From positions 496,001-560,000 of the forward strand of contig NZ_AP025460.1 of NCBI RefSeq assembly GCF_024347315.1: a DNA stretch of 64,000 nt, read 5' to 3'. Every line of letters begins with the position of its first letter. Within the stretch, counting starts at the first letter, position 1. This DNA comes from Vibrio atlanticus (GTDB lineage: Bacteria; Pseudomonadota; Gammaproteobacteria; Enterobacterales; Vibrionaceae). Positions 38,273 through 48,380 of the stretch are shown here, one piece after another. The position numbers and the translations under genes are program-made. The notes beneath the pieces were generated by a model, which saw nothing but the letters and a program-made list of their open reading frames with translations, had not been told where the DNA came from and searched no databases.

Positions 38273-39139
38273 ATGACAGATAACAAAACCTTGCTCACAG
38301 AGAGCCCAACTCTCTATATTGTGCCAACCCCAATCGGAAATTTGGGAGATATCACTCAAAGAGCAATTGAAATTTTATCAAGTGTCGATGTTATTGCAGC
38401 CGAAGACACACGCCACACGGGTAAGCTGCTTGCTCACTTCAATATATCAACCAGAACGTTCGCTTTACATGATCATAATGAACAAACTAAAGCACAAGTT
38501 CTAGTCGAAAGGTTATTAGAAGGTCAGTCTATCGCATTAGTCTCTGATGCGGGTACTCCTTTAATCAGTGATCCAGGTTACCATCTTGTCTCACAATGTC
38601 GTCAAGCGGGTGTGAGAGTTGTGCCACTTCCTGGTGCTTGTGCTGTGATTACCGCACTAAGTGCGTCTGGTTTGCCGTCTGATCGTTTCAGCTTTGAAGG
38701 TTTCTTACCGCCAAAGAGCAAAGGTCGTAAAGACAAGTTCTTAGAGATCGCAAAAGCAGAACGCACGTGTATCTTCTACGAATCTCCGCACCGTATTACT
38801 GATTCTCTACAAGACATGCTAGAGATCTTAGGCCCTGACCGTGAGGTTGTGTTGGCGCGTGAGCTAACCAAAACCTTCGAAACCATCCAAGGTCTGCCAC
38901 TTGGTGAACTTATTGAGTGGATTGAAGAAGACGCAAACCGTAAACGCGGTGAGATGGTATTGCTAATTCACGGTCACCGTGAAGAAGCGAGCACAGAGTT
39001 GCCAGACGAAGCGACTCGCACGCTGGGTATTCTAACCAAAGAACTGCCACTTAAAAAAGCAGCGGCGATGACGGCAGAAATCTACAATCTGAAAAAGAAC
39101 GCTTTATACAAATGGGGCTTAGAGCATCTAGACAACTAG
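38273..39139 (+). CDS. rsmI: 16S rRNA (cytidine 1402-2'-O)-methyltransferase
   Basis: A 288-residue tetrapyrrole-methylase-fold enzyme. Motifs are [12 protein letters not shown] at the N-terminus, [11 protein letters not shown] near residue 43, [12 protein letters not shown] near 90 and PLPGACA near 120. It methylates C1402 of 16S rRNA at the 2' oxygen with S-adenosylmethionine, alongside RsmH (encoded at 40003), which acts on the base of the same nucleotide. It is divergent from lpoA and ends at a terminator at 39202. Confidence 0.95.
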   Translation: MTDNKTLLTESPTLYIVPTPIGNLGDITQRAIEILSSVDVIAAEDTRHTGKLLAHFNISTRTFALHDHNEQTKAQVLVERLLEGQSIALVSDAGTPLISDPGYHLVSQCRQAGVRVVPLPGACAVITALSASGLPSDRFSFEGFLPPKSKGRKDKFLEIAKAERTCIFYESPHRITDSLQDMLEILGPDREVVLARELTKTFETIQGLPLGELIEWIEEDANRKRGEMVLLIHGHREEASTELPDEATRTLGILTKELPLKKAAAMTAEIYNLKKNALYKWGLEHLDN

Positions 39140-39201
39140 ATAGCTCTTTATAGACTAGATACCTATTTATAGAGTAGCTAACCTGTATTGAAAAGCTTGT
39201 G

Positions 39202-39234
39202 AGGAGTGATGGTAATACCGTCGCTCCTTTTTTT
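39202..39234 (+). terminator. Intrinsic terminator of rsmI
   Basis: A 12-bp stem with G-T pairs (AGGAGTGATGGT / ACCGTCGCTCCT), a three-base loop and seven T. Confidence 0.88.
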
Positions 39235-39297
39235 GTGCTTGGATTGTGTGAAATTCGTGCACTTGCTTAATGGTTTGCAGCATATTTGTGATCTCGC

Positions 39298-39326
39298 TAG
39301 ACACTGCACACTAATCTCTATACAAT
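39298..39326 (+). promoter_or_regulatory. rnpB promoter
   Basis: TAGACA, 17 bases, TACAAT, ending about 9 bases before the expected 5' end of RNase P RNA. Confidence 0.75.
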
Positions 39327-39334
39327 CCGCCCTC

Positions 39335-39774
39335 GGAGTTGAACGGGTAATCGCTGCTTTGCTGATGTCCTTCGGGAGACTGACGTTGAGGTCCTTCGGG
39401 AAACTGACGTTGAAGTCCTTCGGGAGACTGGTAGAGGGGAGGAACGTCCGGGCTCCATAGAGCAGGGTGCCAGATAACGTCTGGGGGGCGCGAGCCCACG
39501 ACAAGTGCAGCAGAGAGAAGACCGCCGATGGCCTCATTTCTTCGGAAGAGGCACAGGTAAGGCTGAAAGGGTGCGGTAAGAGCGCACCGTGCGACTGGCA
39601 ACAGTTCGTAGCAAGGTAAACTCCACCCGGAGCAAGATCAAATAGGCCCTCGCATTGCGCTGCTCGCGTATGGGGGCGGGTAGATTGCTTGAGCCTGTGA
39701 GCGATTGCAGGCCTAGACGAATGGTTACCGCCGCGCAAGCGGAACAGAACCCGGCGTATGTGTCAACTCCACCT
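39335..39774 (+). ncRNA. rnpB: RNase P RNA component (class A)
   Basis: About 440 bases matching the E. coli-type RNase P RNA. The 5' GGAGTTGA pairs with the 3' TCAACTCC (helix P1). The catalytic core shows GTCCGGGCTCCATA, CAGGGTGCCAGATAACG, GAAAGGGTGCGGTAAGAGC, AAACTCCACCCGGAGCAA, TTGAGCCTGTGAGCGATTG and ACAGAACCCGG. It processes the 5' end of tRNA precursors with protein RnpA. Two features differ from what I expect: the P3 region holds a 24-nt tandem repeat (39367-39430), making the RNA longer than the E. coli one, and GAGGAACGTCC replaces the usual GAGGAAAGTCC. The ends are estimates. Confidence 0.95.
39367..39430 (+). repeat. 24-nt tandem repeat inside rnpB P3
   Basis: Copy 1 (39367-39390) and copy 2 (39391-39414) differ at two positions; a third, partial copy follows (39415-39430). 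Each starts GTCCTTCGGGAGAC or GTCCTTCGGGAAAC, a small UUCG-capped hairpin, joined by TGACGTTGA. Confidence 0.95.
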
Positions 39775-39782
39775 ATATAAAG

Positions 39783-39818
39783 AACCCATCATTACTTAAC
39801 GGTAGTGATGGGTTTTTT
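39783..39818 (+). terminator. Intrinsic terminator of rnpB
   Basis: A 13-bp stem (AACCCATCATTAC / GTAGTGATGGGTT, one T-G pair) and T6. The 184 bp from here to rsmH contain only a weak promoter-like TTGACG (39827) / TAGAAT (39852) and no mraZ gene. Confidence 0.9.
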
Positions 39819-40002
39819 GCTTTATATTGACGTTAATTATTTAGATTTCCTTAGAATCCATCATCTTGATATGAGCTTGGGTCAAAAATTCCCAAAGCCT
39901 ATACACAATATGGTGGAGATACGGCGTGAAATCAGTAAACTAAAACGTTAATAGAACATATTATTGCCGAACTAATGGCTCAATCCATTCACTGAGAAGA
40001 CT

Positions 40003-40953
40003 ATGACAGAAGCATTCAAACATATTTCAGTATTGCTTAACGAATCTATTGACGGACTTGCGATCAAACCTGACGGTACCTATATCGATGGTACTTTTGG
40101 CCGTGGTGGTCACAGCCGTACAATCCTGTCTAAACTGGGCGAGAATGGAAGACTCTTTAGTATCGACCGCGATCCACAAGCGATTGCCGAAGCACAAAAG
40201 ATTGATGACCCTCGTTTTACGATTATTCACGGCCCGTTCTCAGGTATGGCTGAATATGCAGAGCGTTATGACTTAGTCGGTCAAGTGGATGGCGTATTGC
40301 TGGATTTAGGTGTCTCTTCACCACAGCTGGATGATGCTGAACGTGGCTTTAGCTTTATGAAAGATGGCCCGCTTGATATGCGTATGGACCCAACAACCGG
40401 CATTCCTGTTTCTCAGTGGTTGGTTGAAGCTGATCTTGATGACATCACATGGGTTATTCGTGAGTTCGGTGAAGACAAACACGCTCGTCGTATCGCGAAA
40501 GGCATCATTGCTTATCAAGAGAATGAAGAGAACGAACCGCTAACGCGCACTGGTCAACTGGCTAAGCTTATCTCTGATGTCGCTCCAAAAAGCTTCAAAG
40601 AGAAAAAACACCCAGCAACACGTGCTTTCCAAGCATTCCGTATCTACATTAACAGTGAACTAGAAGAGATCGATACAGCACTGAAAGGCGCGGCAAGCAT
40701 TCTAGCTCCTCAAGGTCGTATCTCTGTTATCAGTTTCCACTCGCTTGAAGACCGTATGGTGAAGCGCTTTATCCGTAAAGAGAGCCAAGGACCGCAAGTA
40801 CCACATGGCCTGCCACTAACTGAAGAGCAGATCAAAGCGCTAGGCAGTGCCGATCTGAAACCAATTGGTAAAGCAATTAAGCCTTCTAAAGATGAAGTGG
40901 ATGAGAATACTCGTTCGCGTAGTTCAGTACTACGAATCGCAGAAAAGCTATAG
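40003..40953 (+). CDS. rsmH: 16S rRNA (cytosine 1402-N4)-methyltransferase
   Basis: A 316-residue methyltransferase (old name MraW). The SAM-binding motif [10 protein letters not shown] is at about residues 32-41, [10 protein letters not shown] follows near 105, and the C-terminal [10 protein letters not shown] is family-typical. It methylates N4 of C1402 in 16S rRNA. First gene of the dcw cluster here; mraZ, which precedes it in many bacteria, is absent. Confidence 0.96.
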   Translation: MTEAFKHISVLLNESIDGLAIKPDGTYIDGTFGRGGHSRTILSKLGENGRLFSIDRDPQAIAEAQKIDDPRFTIIHGPFSGMAEYAERYDLVGQVDGVLLDLGVSSPQLDDAERGFSFMKDGPLDMRMDPTTGIPVSQWLVEADLDDITWVIREFGEDKHARRIAKGIIAYQENEENEPLTRTGQLAKLISDVAPKSFKEKKHPATRAFQAFRIYINSELEEIDTALKGAASILAPQGRISVISFHSLEDRMVKRFIRKESQGPQVPHGLPLTEEQIKALGSADLKPIGKAIKPSKDEVDENTRSRSSVLRIAEKL

Positions 40954-40956
40954 TCA

Positions 40957-41274
40957 ATGAAGACCTCCAAACCCAACTTAGCCAAGATAATCTTTTTTGA
41001 TTTGATCTCCGTGGGTAAAGTCCCATTGGGGCTTCTTATCTGCATCTTTGCGAGTGCGATGGGGGTCGTTCTTACGACACATGTATCACGTCAGGCGATT
41101 ACGCAAAAAGACATGGCATTGGTGGAGCGGGAACAGCTTGATGATGAGTGGCGAAATTTAATGCTTGAAGAGACGGCGCTAGCAGAACACAGCCGCGTTC
41201 AAGCATCGGCAAAAAGAGAGCTCGACATGAAACGTCCAGACTCCGACAAAGAAGTTGTGATCACACTGAAATGA
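40957..41274 (+). CDS. ftsL: Cell division protein FtsL
   Basis: A 105-residue bitopic protein: a short cytoplasmic N-terminus, one membrane helix (about 22-41), and a periplasmic heptad-repeat coiled coil (about 45-85) with RVQASAKRELDMKRP near the end. FtsL joins FtsB and FtsQ to regulate FtsWI. It starts 3 bp after rsmH, and its stop overlaps ftsI by 4 bp. Confidence 0.93.
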   Translation: MKTSKPNLAKIIFFDLISVGKVPLGLLICIFASAMGVVLTTHVSRQAITQKDMALVEREQLDDEWRNLMLEETALAEHSRVQASAKRELDMKRPDSDKEVVITLK

Positions 41275-43028
41275 CCGGTAAAAAGGAAAAAGCACCCGCA
41301 AAACCCGTTAATGAATCAACGAAAGAGCGAGTGAAGAGCGAAAAGGATTCGGATCCAATTCTTATTAAATGGCGTTTCAACGTTGTTATTGCTTTCGTGT
41401 TTCTAGCCTTTGCTGCACTCGTTGGCCGTGTGGCTTACATCCAAATCATTGAACCCGATAACTTAATTCGTCAGGGCGATCTTCGCTCAGTGCGTGTTAA
41501 GGCTATTCCTTCTGCTCGTGGTATTATCTCTGACCGCAACGGCGAGCCGCTTGCTGTGAGTGTTCCCGTTGAAGCCGTATGGGCCGACCCAAAAACGATT
41601 TTCGATAAAAATGGTATGGCCCAGATTGATCGTTGGTATGCGTTAGCCGATGTACTTGGCCTACAGCGACAATCGATGATCGATAAGATCTCTAGCAATA
41701 AATCCCGTCGATTTATTTATCTACAAAGACAAGTTAGCCCTGCGATGGCTAAGTATATCCGTGAACTTAAGCTGGTGGGTGTGGGCCTAAAAGCGGAATC
41801 TCGACGTTACTACCCTGCTGGTGAAGTCAGTGCACACCTTATCGGTGTGACCGGAATTGATGGGCACGGCCTGGAAGGGGTTGAACGCAGTTACGATAAA
41901 TGGCTTACGGGCGAAGCAGGCAAGCGAACGATTCGTAAAGACCGCTACGGACGCGTTGTCGAAAACATTGCGTTAGAAGAACGCGAAGAAGGCAAACCAC
42001 TAGAACTCACCATCGATCAACGACTGCAGGCGATAGCCTATCGAGCGATTAAGCAAGCGGTGGCCGATCATAAAGCGACCTCAGGCTCTGCAGTATTACT
42101 CGATGTGAAAACGGGCGCTGTGTTAGCCATGGTCAATGCACCGTCTTACAACCCGAACAACCGCTCTGATTTACAAAGCTTTAAAATGCGAAACCGCGTG
42201 CTGACCGATGCTATGGAGCCTGGCTCAACAGTGAAACCTTTTGTGGTGCTCGCCGCATTAGAAAATGGTACAGCTGATGCGAAATCTATTATTGATACAG
42301 GTAATGGCATCATGCAAATTGGAGGTAGCCGAGTACGTGATACCTCTAAAGTGGGCAAGGCTGATTTAGCCTTGATCCTTAAAAAATCAAGTAACATCGG
42401 CGTTGCGAAATTAGCGCTTGATATGCCGCTTGAAGCGTTACTTGGTATGTACAGTTCGGTTGGTTTAGGCGAAATGTCTGGGCTAAATCTCGTGGGTGAA
42501 ACGAGTGGTATTTTTCCTAACCGTCGCCGTTGGTCCAAGTTCGAAATCGCGACGCTATCGTTTGGTTATGGCTTATCTGTGACCCCGCTTCAGTTGGCTC
42601 ATGCTTACGCAACGTTAGCCAACAAAGGCATGTATGAACCGATTCATATCATTAAAAGCAACGACCAAGACTTCTCAAAGCAGATCATCAAGCGTGAAAA
42701 TGCAGAGATGGTATTGCAAATGTTAGAAGGCGTGACTCAAAAGGGCGGAACTGCAACCAGAGCCGCTGTTCCGGGTTATCGAGTTGCGGCAAAAACGGGT
42801 ACATCTCGTAAAGCCGCTGCGGGTGGCTATAGTGATGAGTATATTGCTATAACGTCGGGTTTTGCTCCAGTCAGCGATCCAAGAGTAGCTCTGGTTGTCG
42901 TAGTCAATGAGCCTCAAGGTGACCTTTACTATGGCGGTTCAGTCGCTGCCCCCGTTTTTTCTGAAATCATGAAGGGTGCACTGCAAATACTGAATGTCCC
43001 TGCTGATGAAAATAAGTTTCAAGAATAG
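41271..43028 (+). CDS. ftsI: Septal peptidoglycan transpeptidase FtsI (PBP3)
   Basis: A 585-residue class B penicillin-binding protein with an N-terminal membrane anchor (about 38-60) and a PBP dimerisation domain. The transpeptidase domain has SxxK at Ser319 (GSTVK), SSN (KSSNIGVAK) and KTGT (AKTGTSRK). It crosslinks septal peptidoglycan together with FtsW and is a beta-lactam target. The start overlaps the ftsL stop (ATGA). murE follows after 18 bp. Confidence 0.96.
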   Translation: MTGKKEKAPAKPVNESTKERVKSEKDSDPILIKWRFNVVIAFVFLAFAALVGRVAYIQIIEPDNLIRQGDLRSVRVKAIPSARGIISDRNGEPLAVSVPVEAVWADPKTIFDKNGMAQIDRWYALADVLGLQRQSMIDKISSNKSRRFIYLQRQVSPAMAKYIRELKLVGVGLKAESRRYYPAGEVSAHLIGVTGIDGHGLEGVERSYDKWLTGEAGKRTIRKDRYGRVVENIALEEREEGKPLELTIDQRLQAIAYRAIKQAVADHKATSGSAVLLDVKTGAVLAMVNAPSYNPNNRSDLQSFKMRNRVLTDAMEPGSTVKPFVVLAALENGTADAKSIIDTGNGIMQIGGSRVRDTSKVGKADLALILKKSSNIGVAKLALDMPLEALLGMYSSVGLGEMSGLNLVGETSGIFPNRRRWSKFEIATLSFGYGLSVTPLQLAHAYATLANKGMYEPIHIIKSNDQDFSKQIIKRENAEMVLQMLEGVTQKGGTATRAAVPGYRVAAKTGTSRKAAAGGYSDEYIAITSGFAPVSDPRVALVVVVNEPQGDLYYGGSVAAPVFSEIMKGALQILNVPADENKFQE

Positions 43029-43046
43029 AGCCAATCAGGATTCAAT

Positions 43047-44531
43047 ATGAGTAATAGCCTCACGCTGTCATCTTTACTTTCTCCTTGGGGTGACTTTAGT
43101 TCACCTGAGCTGGATGCGATTGCCGTTGAACAGTTGGAGTTGGATAGCCGTGCCATAAAAGACGGCGATATTTTTGTTGCTGTAGTTGGGCATGCTGTTG
43201 ATGGCCGTCGTTTCATCGACAAAGCCGTCGCTCAAGGTGCGAAAGCTGTCATTGCACAAGCGAGTGATGACAAAGTTCATGGCTTGATTGAGTGGTTGGA
43301 TGCTGTTCCGGTTGTTTATATTAAAGACCTTAACTTGGTGTTATCTGAGTTGGCCGGTCGTGTTTACTCGTCTCAAGCGACTAAGTTGATTGGTGTTACT
43401 GGCACCAATGGCAAAACCACCATCACCCAATTGATAGTTCAGTGGCTTGACCTTTTTGGTCAACGTTCTGCGGTAATGGGCACCACAGGTAATGGCTTCT
43501 TAGATAATCTAAAAACCGCGGCGAATACCACAGGTAGTGCGATTGAAATACAACGCACACTGAGTGAGTTAGCGGAAGAAAACTCGGCTTACACAGCTAT
43601 GGAAATATCTTCTCATGGTTTGGTGCAAGGCCGAGTAAAAGCGTTGGATTTTGAGGTTGGTGTGTTCACTAACCTGAGTCGTGATCACCTTGATTACCAC
43701 GGCACGATGGAAGAGTACGCATTGGCTAAGAAAAGCCTGTTTACTCAACACAAATGCAAACATGCAGTGATCAATGTGGATGATGAAGTCGGCAAAGCGT
43801 GGATGGCAGATTTGTCCAATGCAATAGCTGTTTCATTGCTTCCGTTGTCTGATTACCAACAGTCGGTGTGGGCATCTGATGTCGCCTATGCAGAAACTGG
43901 GATTAAGCTCTCTTTCGATGGTAGCTGGGGGCAAGGTGATCTTTCGGTTCCATTGATTGGTCAGTTCAACGCATCAAACGTACTGGTTGCTTTCGCGACC
44001 TTGCTGTCATTAGGTATCGATAAGCAAATCTTGGTCGACACTGCGCCTCAGCTGCAACCTGTGATTGGCCGAATGGAGCTATTCCAAGTGCCGAACAAAG
44101 CAAAAGTCGTTGTCGATTACGCGCACACGCCCGATGCGCTAGAAAAAGCATTGGCAGCATTGCGTGTACACTGCTCTGGGCAACTGTGGGCAATCTTCGG
44201 CTGTGGTGGTGATCGTGACACCGGTAAGCGCCCAATGATGGCGGTAACGGCAGAGCAGTTCGCCGACAAAATTATTATTTCAGATGACAACCCTCGCAGC
44301 GAAGATCCTGCTTTGATTGTTAAAGACATGCTGGCTGGCTTAAGCGAACCAGAATCTGCATTCGTCGAGCACGATCGCTATCAAGCGGTTAAGTTTGCCC
44401 TAGAACAGGCTGGCAGTAATGACATTATTCTTTTGGCTGGTAAAGGCCATGAGGATTACCAAGTATTGAAAGACGAAACGATCCATTACTCAGATCGAGA
44501 GTCTGCGCTACAACTTTTAGGTATTTCATAA
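43047..44531 (+). CDS. murE: UDP-MurNAc-L-Ala-D-Glu--meso-diaminopimelate ligase
   Basis: A 494-residue Mur ligase. The ATP-binding motif GTNGKTT is at residues 119-125, EISSHGL near 188, and the motif DNPR ([10 protein letters not shown]) near 415 is the one that selects meso-diaminopimelate over lysine. It adds the third residue of the stem peptide in the cytoplasm. Its stop overlaps the murF start (TAATG). Confidence 0.96.
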   Translation: MSNSLTLSSLLSPWGDFSSPELDAIAVEQLELDSRAIKDGDIFVAVVGHAVDGRRFIDKAVAQGAKAVIAQASDDKVHGLIEWLDAVPVVYIKDLNLVLSELAGRVYSSQATKLIGVTGTNGKTTITQLIVQWLDLFGQRSAVMGTTGNGFLDNLKTAANTTGSAIEIQRTLSELAEENSAYTAMEISSHGLVQGRVKALDFEVGVFTNLSRDHLDYHGTMEEYALAKKSLFTQHKCKHAVINVDDEVGKAWMADLSNAIAVSLLPLSDYQQSVWASDVAYAETGIKLSFDGSWGQGDLSVPLIGQFNASNVLVAFATLLSLGIDKQILVDTAPQLQPVIGRMELFQVPNKAKVVVDYAHTPDALEKALAALRVHCSGQLWAIFGCGGDRDTGKRPMMAVTAEQFADKIIISDDNPRSEDPALIVKDMLAGLSEPESAFVEHDRYQAVKFALEQAGSNDIILLAGKGHEDYQVLKDETIHYSDRESALQLLGIS

Positions 44532-45904
44532 TGATTGATGTATCACTCGAGCAGATTTGTTCAGCGATGAGCGGTCAGCTGATTGAGGCTGGCAAGTCGA
44601 GCAATAGTGTTATTAATGCGGTTTCTACTGACACTCGAACCGTTGAAGAGGGCGCACTGTTTGTTGCTCTTGTTGGCGAGCGCTTTGATGCGCATGACTT
44701 TTGTCATCAAGCGGTAGAGGCTAATGCGAGCGCGTTGTTAGTCGAACGAAAACTTGACCTAAATATTACTCAGGTGGTTGTTGAAGACACTAAACTTGCT
44801 TTAGGTCTGCTAAGTGCTTGGATTCACGAGCAATGTAACGTCCCAACCATGGCGATTACAGGCAGTTGCGGTAAGACGACGGTTAAAGAGATGGTGGCAA
44901 GTATTCTACAACAACGTGGCAAGGTGCTGTTTACCGCGGGTAACTTCAATAATGACATTGGTGTACCGCTAACCTTGTTACGCAGTGAACCTAGCGACGA
45001 CTATGCGGTGATCGAATTGGGCGCGAATCATATTGGTGAAATCGCCTATACCACGCAGCTTGTGAAACCACAGGTGGCGTTAGTTAATAACGTAGCTGCA
45101 GCGCACCTAGAAGGCTTTGGGTCTATCAATGGTGTGAAACAAGCGAAAGGTGAAATCTTTCAGGGGCTTGCTGCTGGTGATACTGCTATTGTTAATCTAG
45201 AGAGCAACGGTGGTGACTTTTGGAATGACGTGCTTGCAGATAAAAGCGTGCTGACATTTTCAGAAAGCGACAGCAAGGCGGATTATTTTGCCAAGAATAT
45301 TCGCATCAATGAGCAAGGTGAAGCGTGCTTTGATATGCAGACACCTCAAGGTTCCATATTTGTTGAGCTTGGTATCATCGGTCAACATAACGTAGCGAAT
45401 GCATTAGCAGCTGCAGCGTTGAGCATCCAATTTGGAGCCTCGCTTGATGAGGTGAAAAATGGTTTAGCGAATCTGATCTCTGTCAAAGGGCGAGTTGAGG
45501 TTCAACAATTAAGTCAGAATATCAAACTCATAGATGACAGTTACAACGCCAGCGTACCAGCAATGAAGGCGGCAGCGAAGCTACTCTCGAGCTTCAAAGG
45601 TCAACGTTGGTTAATTTTAGGTAATATGGCTGAATTAGGCGATGAAAGCCTTGCACTTCACCGTCAAGTCGGTGAATATGCTGCCCCATTCGCTTTTGAG
45701 CATGTACTTACTTACGGTGATGATACCAAGGTGATTAGTGAGGTCTGTAATGGTACCCACTTTACAACGCATCAAGCGATGATCGCGCACATAGAGCAGC
45801 ACCTAAGCTTGCCAGAAAGCGTGTCACATACCTTATTGGTAAAAGGCGCGAATAGTGCAGGAATGAGTAAAATAGCCGCTGCTTTAAAGGAGAACTTTTC
45901 ATGA
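44531..45904 (+). CDS. murF: UDP-MurNAc-tripeptide--D-Ala-D-Ala ligase
   Basis: A 457-residue Mur ligase with GSCGKTT at residues 111-117, the central [10 protein letters not shown], and [14 protein letters not shown] in the C-terminal part. It adds D-Ala-D-Ala to complete the pentapeptide. It overlaps murE at its start and mraY at its end by a few bases. Confidence 0.95.
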   Translation: MIDVSLEQICSAMSGQLIEAGKSSNSVINAVSTDTRTVEEGALFVALVGERFDAHDFCHQAVEANASALLVERKLDLNITQVVVEDTKLALGLLSAWIHEQCNVPTMAITGSCGKTTVKEMVASILQQRGKVLFTAGNFNNDIGVPLTLLRSEPSDDYAVIELGANHIGEIAYTTQLVKPQVALVNNVAAAHLEGFGSINGVKQAKGEIFQGLAAGDTAIVNLESNGGDFWNDVLADKSVLTFSESDSKADYFAKNIRINEQGEACFDMQTPQGSIFVELGIIGQHNVANALAAAALSIQFGASLDEVKNGLANLISVKGRVEVQQLSQNIKLIDDSYNASVPAMKAAAKLLSSFKGQRWLILGNMAELGDESLALHRQVGEYAAPFAFEHVLTYGDDTKVISEVCNGTHFTTHQAMIAHIEQHLSLPESVSHTLLVKGANSAGMSKIAAALKENFS

Positions 45905-46983
45905 TAATTTGGCTTGCAGAGCTACTACAGCCACACTTTTCTTTTTTCCGTTTGTTCGAATACTTATCGTTTCGTGCAATCGCGAGTATTTTGACGGCGT
46001 TATGTCTGTCACTGTGGATGGGACCTCGTTTAATTGAGCGTCTGCAAATGCTACAAATTGGCCAAGTTGTTCGTAATGACGGCCCTGAATCTCATTTCAG
46101 CAAACGTGGCACGCCAACCATGGGTGGTGTGATGATCCTTGCTGCGATCATTATTACGGTATTGATGTGGGCTGATCTCTCGAATCCTTATGTTTGGGCT
46201 GTATTAGTTGTACTTGCTGGTTATGGCGCGGTTGGCTTTGTTGATGACTACCGTAAAGTCGTTCGTAAGAACACCGATGGTTTGATCGCTCGCTGGAAGT
46301 ACTTCTGGCAATCAGCAATTGCGTTAGTCGTGGCGTTTGCTCTGTATGCTCACGGGCACGATACTGCAGCAACTCAATTGGTTGTTCCTTTCTTTAAAGA
46401 TGTGATGCCACAACTTGGTTTACTGTACATCGTACTAACTTACTTTGTTATTGTGGGAACCAGTAACGCGGTAAACCTAACAGACGGCCTAGACGGCTTG
46501 GCCATTATGCCAACGGTTATGGTTGCGGCTGGTTTTGCTGTAATTGCTTGGGCGACCGGTAACGTTAACTTTGCGTCATACTTACACATTCCATACATCC
46601 CATACACCTCCGAGCTGGTTGTGGTATGTACTGCTATCGTAGGTGCTGGACTTGGTTTTCTATGGTTTAACACCTACCCAGCACAAGTATTCATGGGCGA
46701 TGTTGGCTCGCTAGCGCTTGGTGGTGCTCTGGGTGTGATCGCTGTGTTAGTTCGCCAAGAGTTGGTATTGGTTATCATGGGCGGTGTGTTTGTAATGGAG
46801 ACCTTGTCAGTGATACTGCAAGTTGGCTCTTACAAATTGCGCGGTCAGCGTATTTTCCGCATGGCACCAATTCACCACCACTATGAACTGAAAGGTTGGC
46901 CGGAACCACGTGTCATCGTGCGTTTTTGGATCATCTCAATGGTATTAGTACTGGTTGGCCTAGCAACGCTGAAAGTTCGTTAA
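45901..46983 (+). CDS. mraY: Phospho-MurNAc-pentapeptide transferase MraY
   Basis: A 360-residue integral membrane enzyme with about ten membrane helices. Conserved cytoplasmic loops include GTPTMGG, the aspartate-rich [18 protein letters not shown] and [13 protein letters not shown]. It transfers phospho-MurNAc-pentapeptide to undecaprenyl phosphate, making lipid I. The start overlaps the murF stop. A GC-rich hairpin lies between it and murD. Confidence 0.96.
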   Translation: MIIWLAELLQPHFSFFRLFEYLSFRAIASILTALCLSLWMGPRLIERLQMLQIGQVVRNDGPESHFSKRGTPTMGGVMILAAIIITVLMWADLSNPYVWAVLVVLAGYGAVGFVDDYRKVVRKNTDGLIARWKYFWQSAIALVVAFALYAHGHDTAATQLVVPFFKDVMPQLGLLYIVLTYFVIVGTSNAVNLTDGLDGLAIMPTVMVAAGFAVIAWATGNVNFASYLHIPYIPYTSELVVVCTAIVGAGLGFLWFNTYPAQVFMGDVGSLALGGALGVIAVLVRQELVLVIMGGVFVMETLSVILQVGSYKLRGQRIFRMAPIHHHYELKGWPEPRVIVRFWIISMVLVLVGLATLKVR

Positions 46984-46991
46984 TCCTATGT

Positions 46992-47015
46992 GAGCCTCTT
47001 AATTAGAGGCTCTTT
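46992..47015 (+). terminator. Terminator-like hairpin between mraY and murD
   Basis: A perfect 8-bp stem (GAGCCTCT / AGAGGCTC), a TAATT loop and only TTT before AAAAC. It could be a partial terminator or a processing site inside the cluster. Confidence 0.5.
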
Positions 47016-47041
47016 AAAACTATTAAGAGCATCTTGTTTAA

Positions 47042-48358
47042 ATGGAACGTTGGCAAAATATTCAAAATGTAGTGGTTGTGGGGCTCGGTATTACCGGGCT
47101 CTCTGTCGTTAAACATCTCGTAAAATATCAACCTCAGACTCATGTGAGAGTGATTGATACACGAGAACTACCACCAGGAAAGGAATCTTTACCTGAATCG
47201 GTAGAACTGCATTCTGGAAGTTGGAATAGCCAATGGTTAGCGGAAGCTGATTTAGTGGTTGCTAACCCAGGTATCGCCTTAGCGACCCCTGAAATACAAG
47301 ATGTTATTCAAGCGGGAACTCCGGTTGTTGGCGATATTGAACTGTTTGGTTGGGCGGTAGACAAACCCGCCGTGGCCATAACAGGCTCCAATGGCAAGAG
47401 TACGGTGACCGATCTAACGGGTGTGCTTGCTAAAGCTGCTGGTCTTAACGTTGGCATTGGTGGCAACATCGGTATTCCTGCCTTGGATCTTCTTGAGCTT
47501 GATGCCGATTTATATGTCCTTGAGCTTTCAAGTTTTCAGCTAGAGACAACGTCCAGTCTAAACCTTGCAGCAGCGGCCTTTTTGAACCTGTCAGAAGATC
47601 ATATGGATCGCTACCAAGGTATGGACGATTATCGTGATGCCAAGTTAAGAATTTTTAATCATGCTCAGTGTGCGATTGTAAACCGCGAAGACAAAGAGAC
47701 TTATCCAGAGCATACGATGCCGTTGGTGACATTTGGTCTCGATGACCAAGAGTTTGGTGTTGCAACGAGTAGTGGCATCGAATGGCTAGTGGATAACAAT
47801 GAACTGATAATTCCTACCCAAGATTTAACATTGGTTGGACGTCATAATGTGGCGAATGCGTTAGTCTCTTTAGCACTATTGAAGCAAGTAGGTATTGATT
47901 ACAGAAAGAGCCTTGAAGCTCTGAAAGCTTACAATGGCTTAACTCATCGTTGCCAAGTGGTGGCTGATAAACGCGCGATCAAGTGGGTCAATGACTCAAA
48001 AGCGACCAACGTAGCCAGTACATTGGCGGCTCTGTCGGGATTAGAATACCAAGGTACTTTATATCTCTTAGTCGGAGGTGTGGGCAAAGGTGCTGACTTT
48101 AGGGAGCTTAAACCCGTGTTGGCGCAACTAGACCGCGTACAACTGTGTTGCTTCGGTGAAGATGCTGCGCAATTTATGCCATTACATCCATCGGCTAAGA
48201 CGTTTGATACCATGCGTGACATCATCGAGAGTATCTCTGCACAATTGGTGTCGGGTGACATGGTGATGTTGTCTCCTGCATGTGCAAGCTTCGATCAATT
48301 TAATAACTTCATGGCGAGAGGTGATGCGTTCACTGAACTTGCTCATGAGTATGCCTAA
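47042..48358 (+). CDS. murD: UDP-MurNAc-L-alanine--D-glutamate ligase
   Basis: A 438-residue Mur ligase. The N-terminal Rossmann domain starts [19 protein letters not shown] is at residues 115-121, ELSSFQLE near 160, and the C-terminal domain includes WVNDSKATN. It adds D-glutamate to UDP-MurNAc-L-Ala. It is separated from mraY by 58 bp holding a hairpin, the first real gap in the cluster. Confidence 0.96.
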   Translation: MERWQNIQNVVVVGLGITGLSVVKHLVKYQPQTHVRVIDTRELPPGKESLPESVELHSGSWNSQWLAEADLVVANPGIALATPEIQDVIQAGTPVVGDIELFGWAVDKPAVAITGSNGKSTVTDLTGVLAKAAGLNVGIGGNIGIPALDLLELDADLYVLELSSFQLETTSSLNLAAAAFLNLSEDHMDRYQGMDDYRDAKLRIFNHAQCAIVNREDKETYPEHTMPLVTFGLDDQEFGVATSSGIEWLVDNNELIIPTQDLTLVGRHNVANALVSLALLKQVGIDYRKSLEALKAYNGLTHRCQVVADKRAIKWVNDSKATNVASTLAALSGLEYQGTLYLLVGGVGKGADFRELKPVLAQLDRVQLCCFGEDAAQFMPLHPSAKTFDTMRDIIESISAQLVSGDMVMLSPACASFDQFNNFMARGDAFTELAHEYA

Positions 48359-48380
48359 CGTGTTGAAGGACTAACATTCA

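Noticed and set aside
39367..39430. The rnpB repeats as a CRISPR-like array
   Set aside because: The units are contiguous with no spacers and lie inside a structural RNA. No CRISPR array or cas gene occurs in the window.
39178..39738. A 186-codon open frame on the minus strand across rnpB, with a repeated FPKDLNVS-like segment
   Set aside because: It is the antisense of RNase P RNA; the protein repeat is only the translation of the rnpB tandem repeat, and there is no ribosome site or family match.
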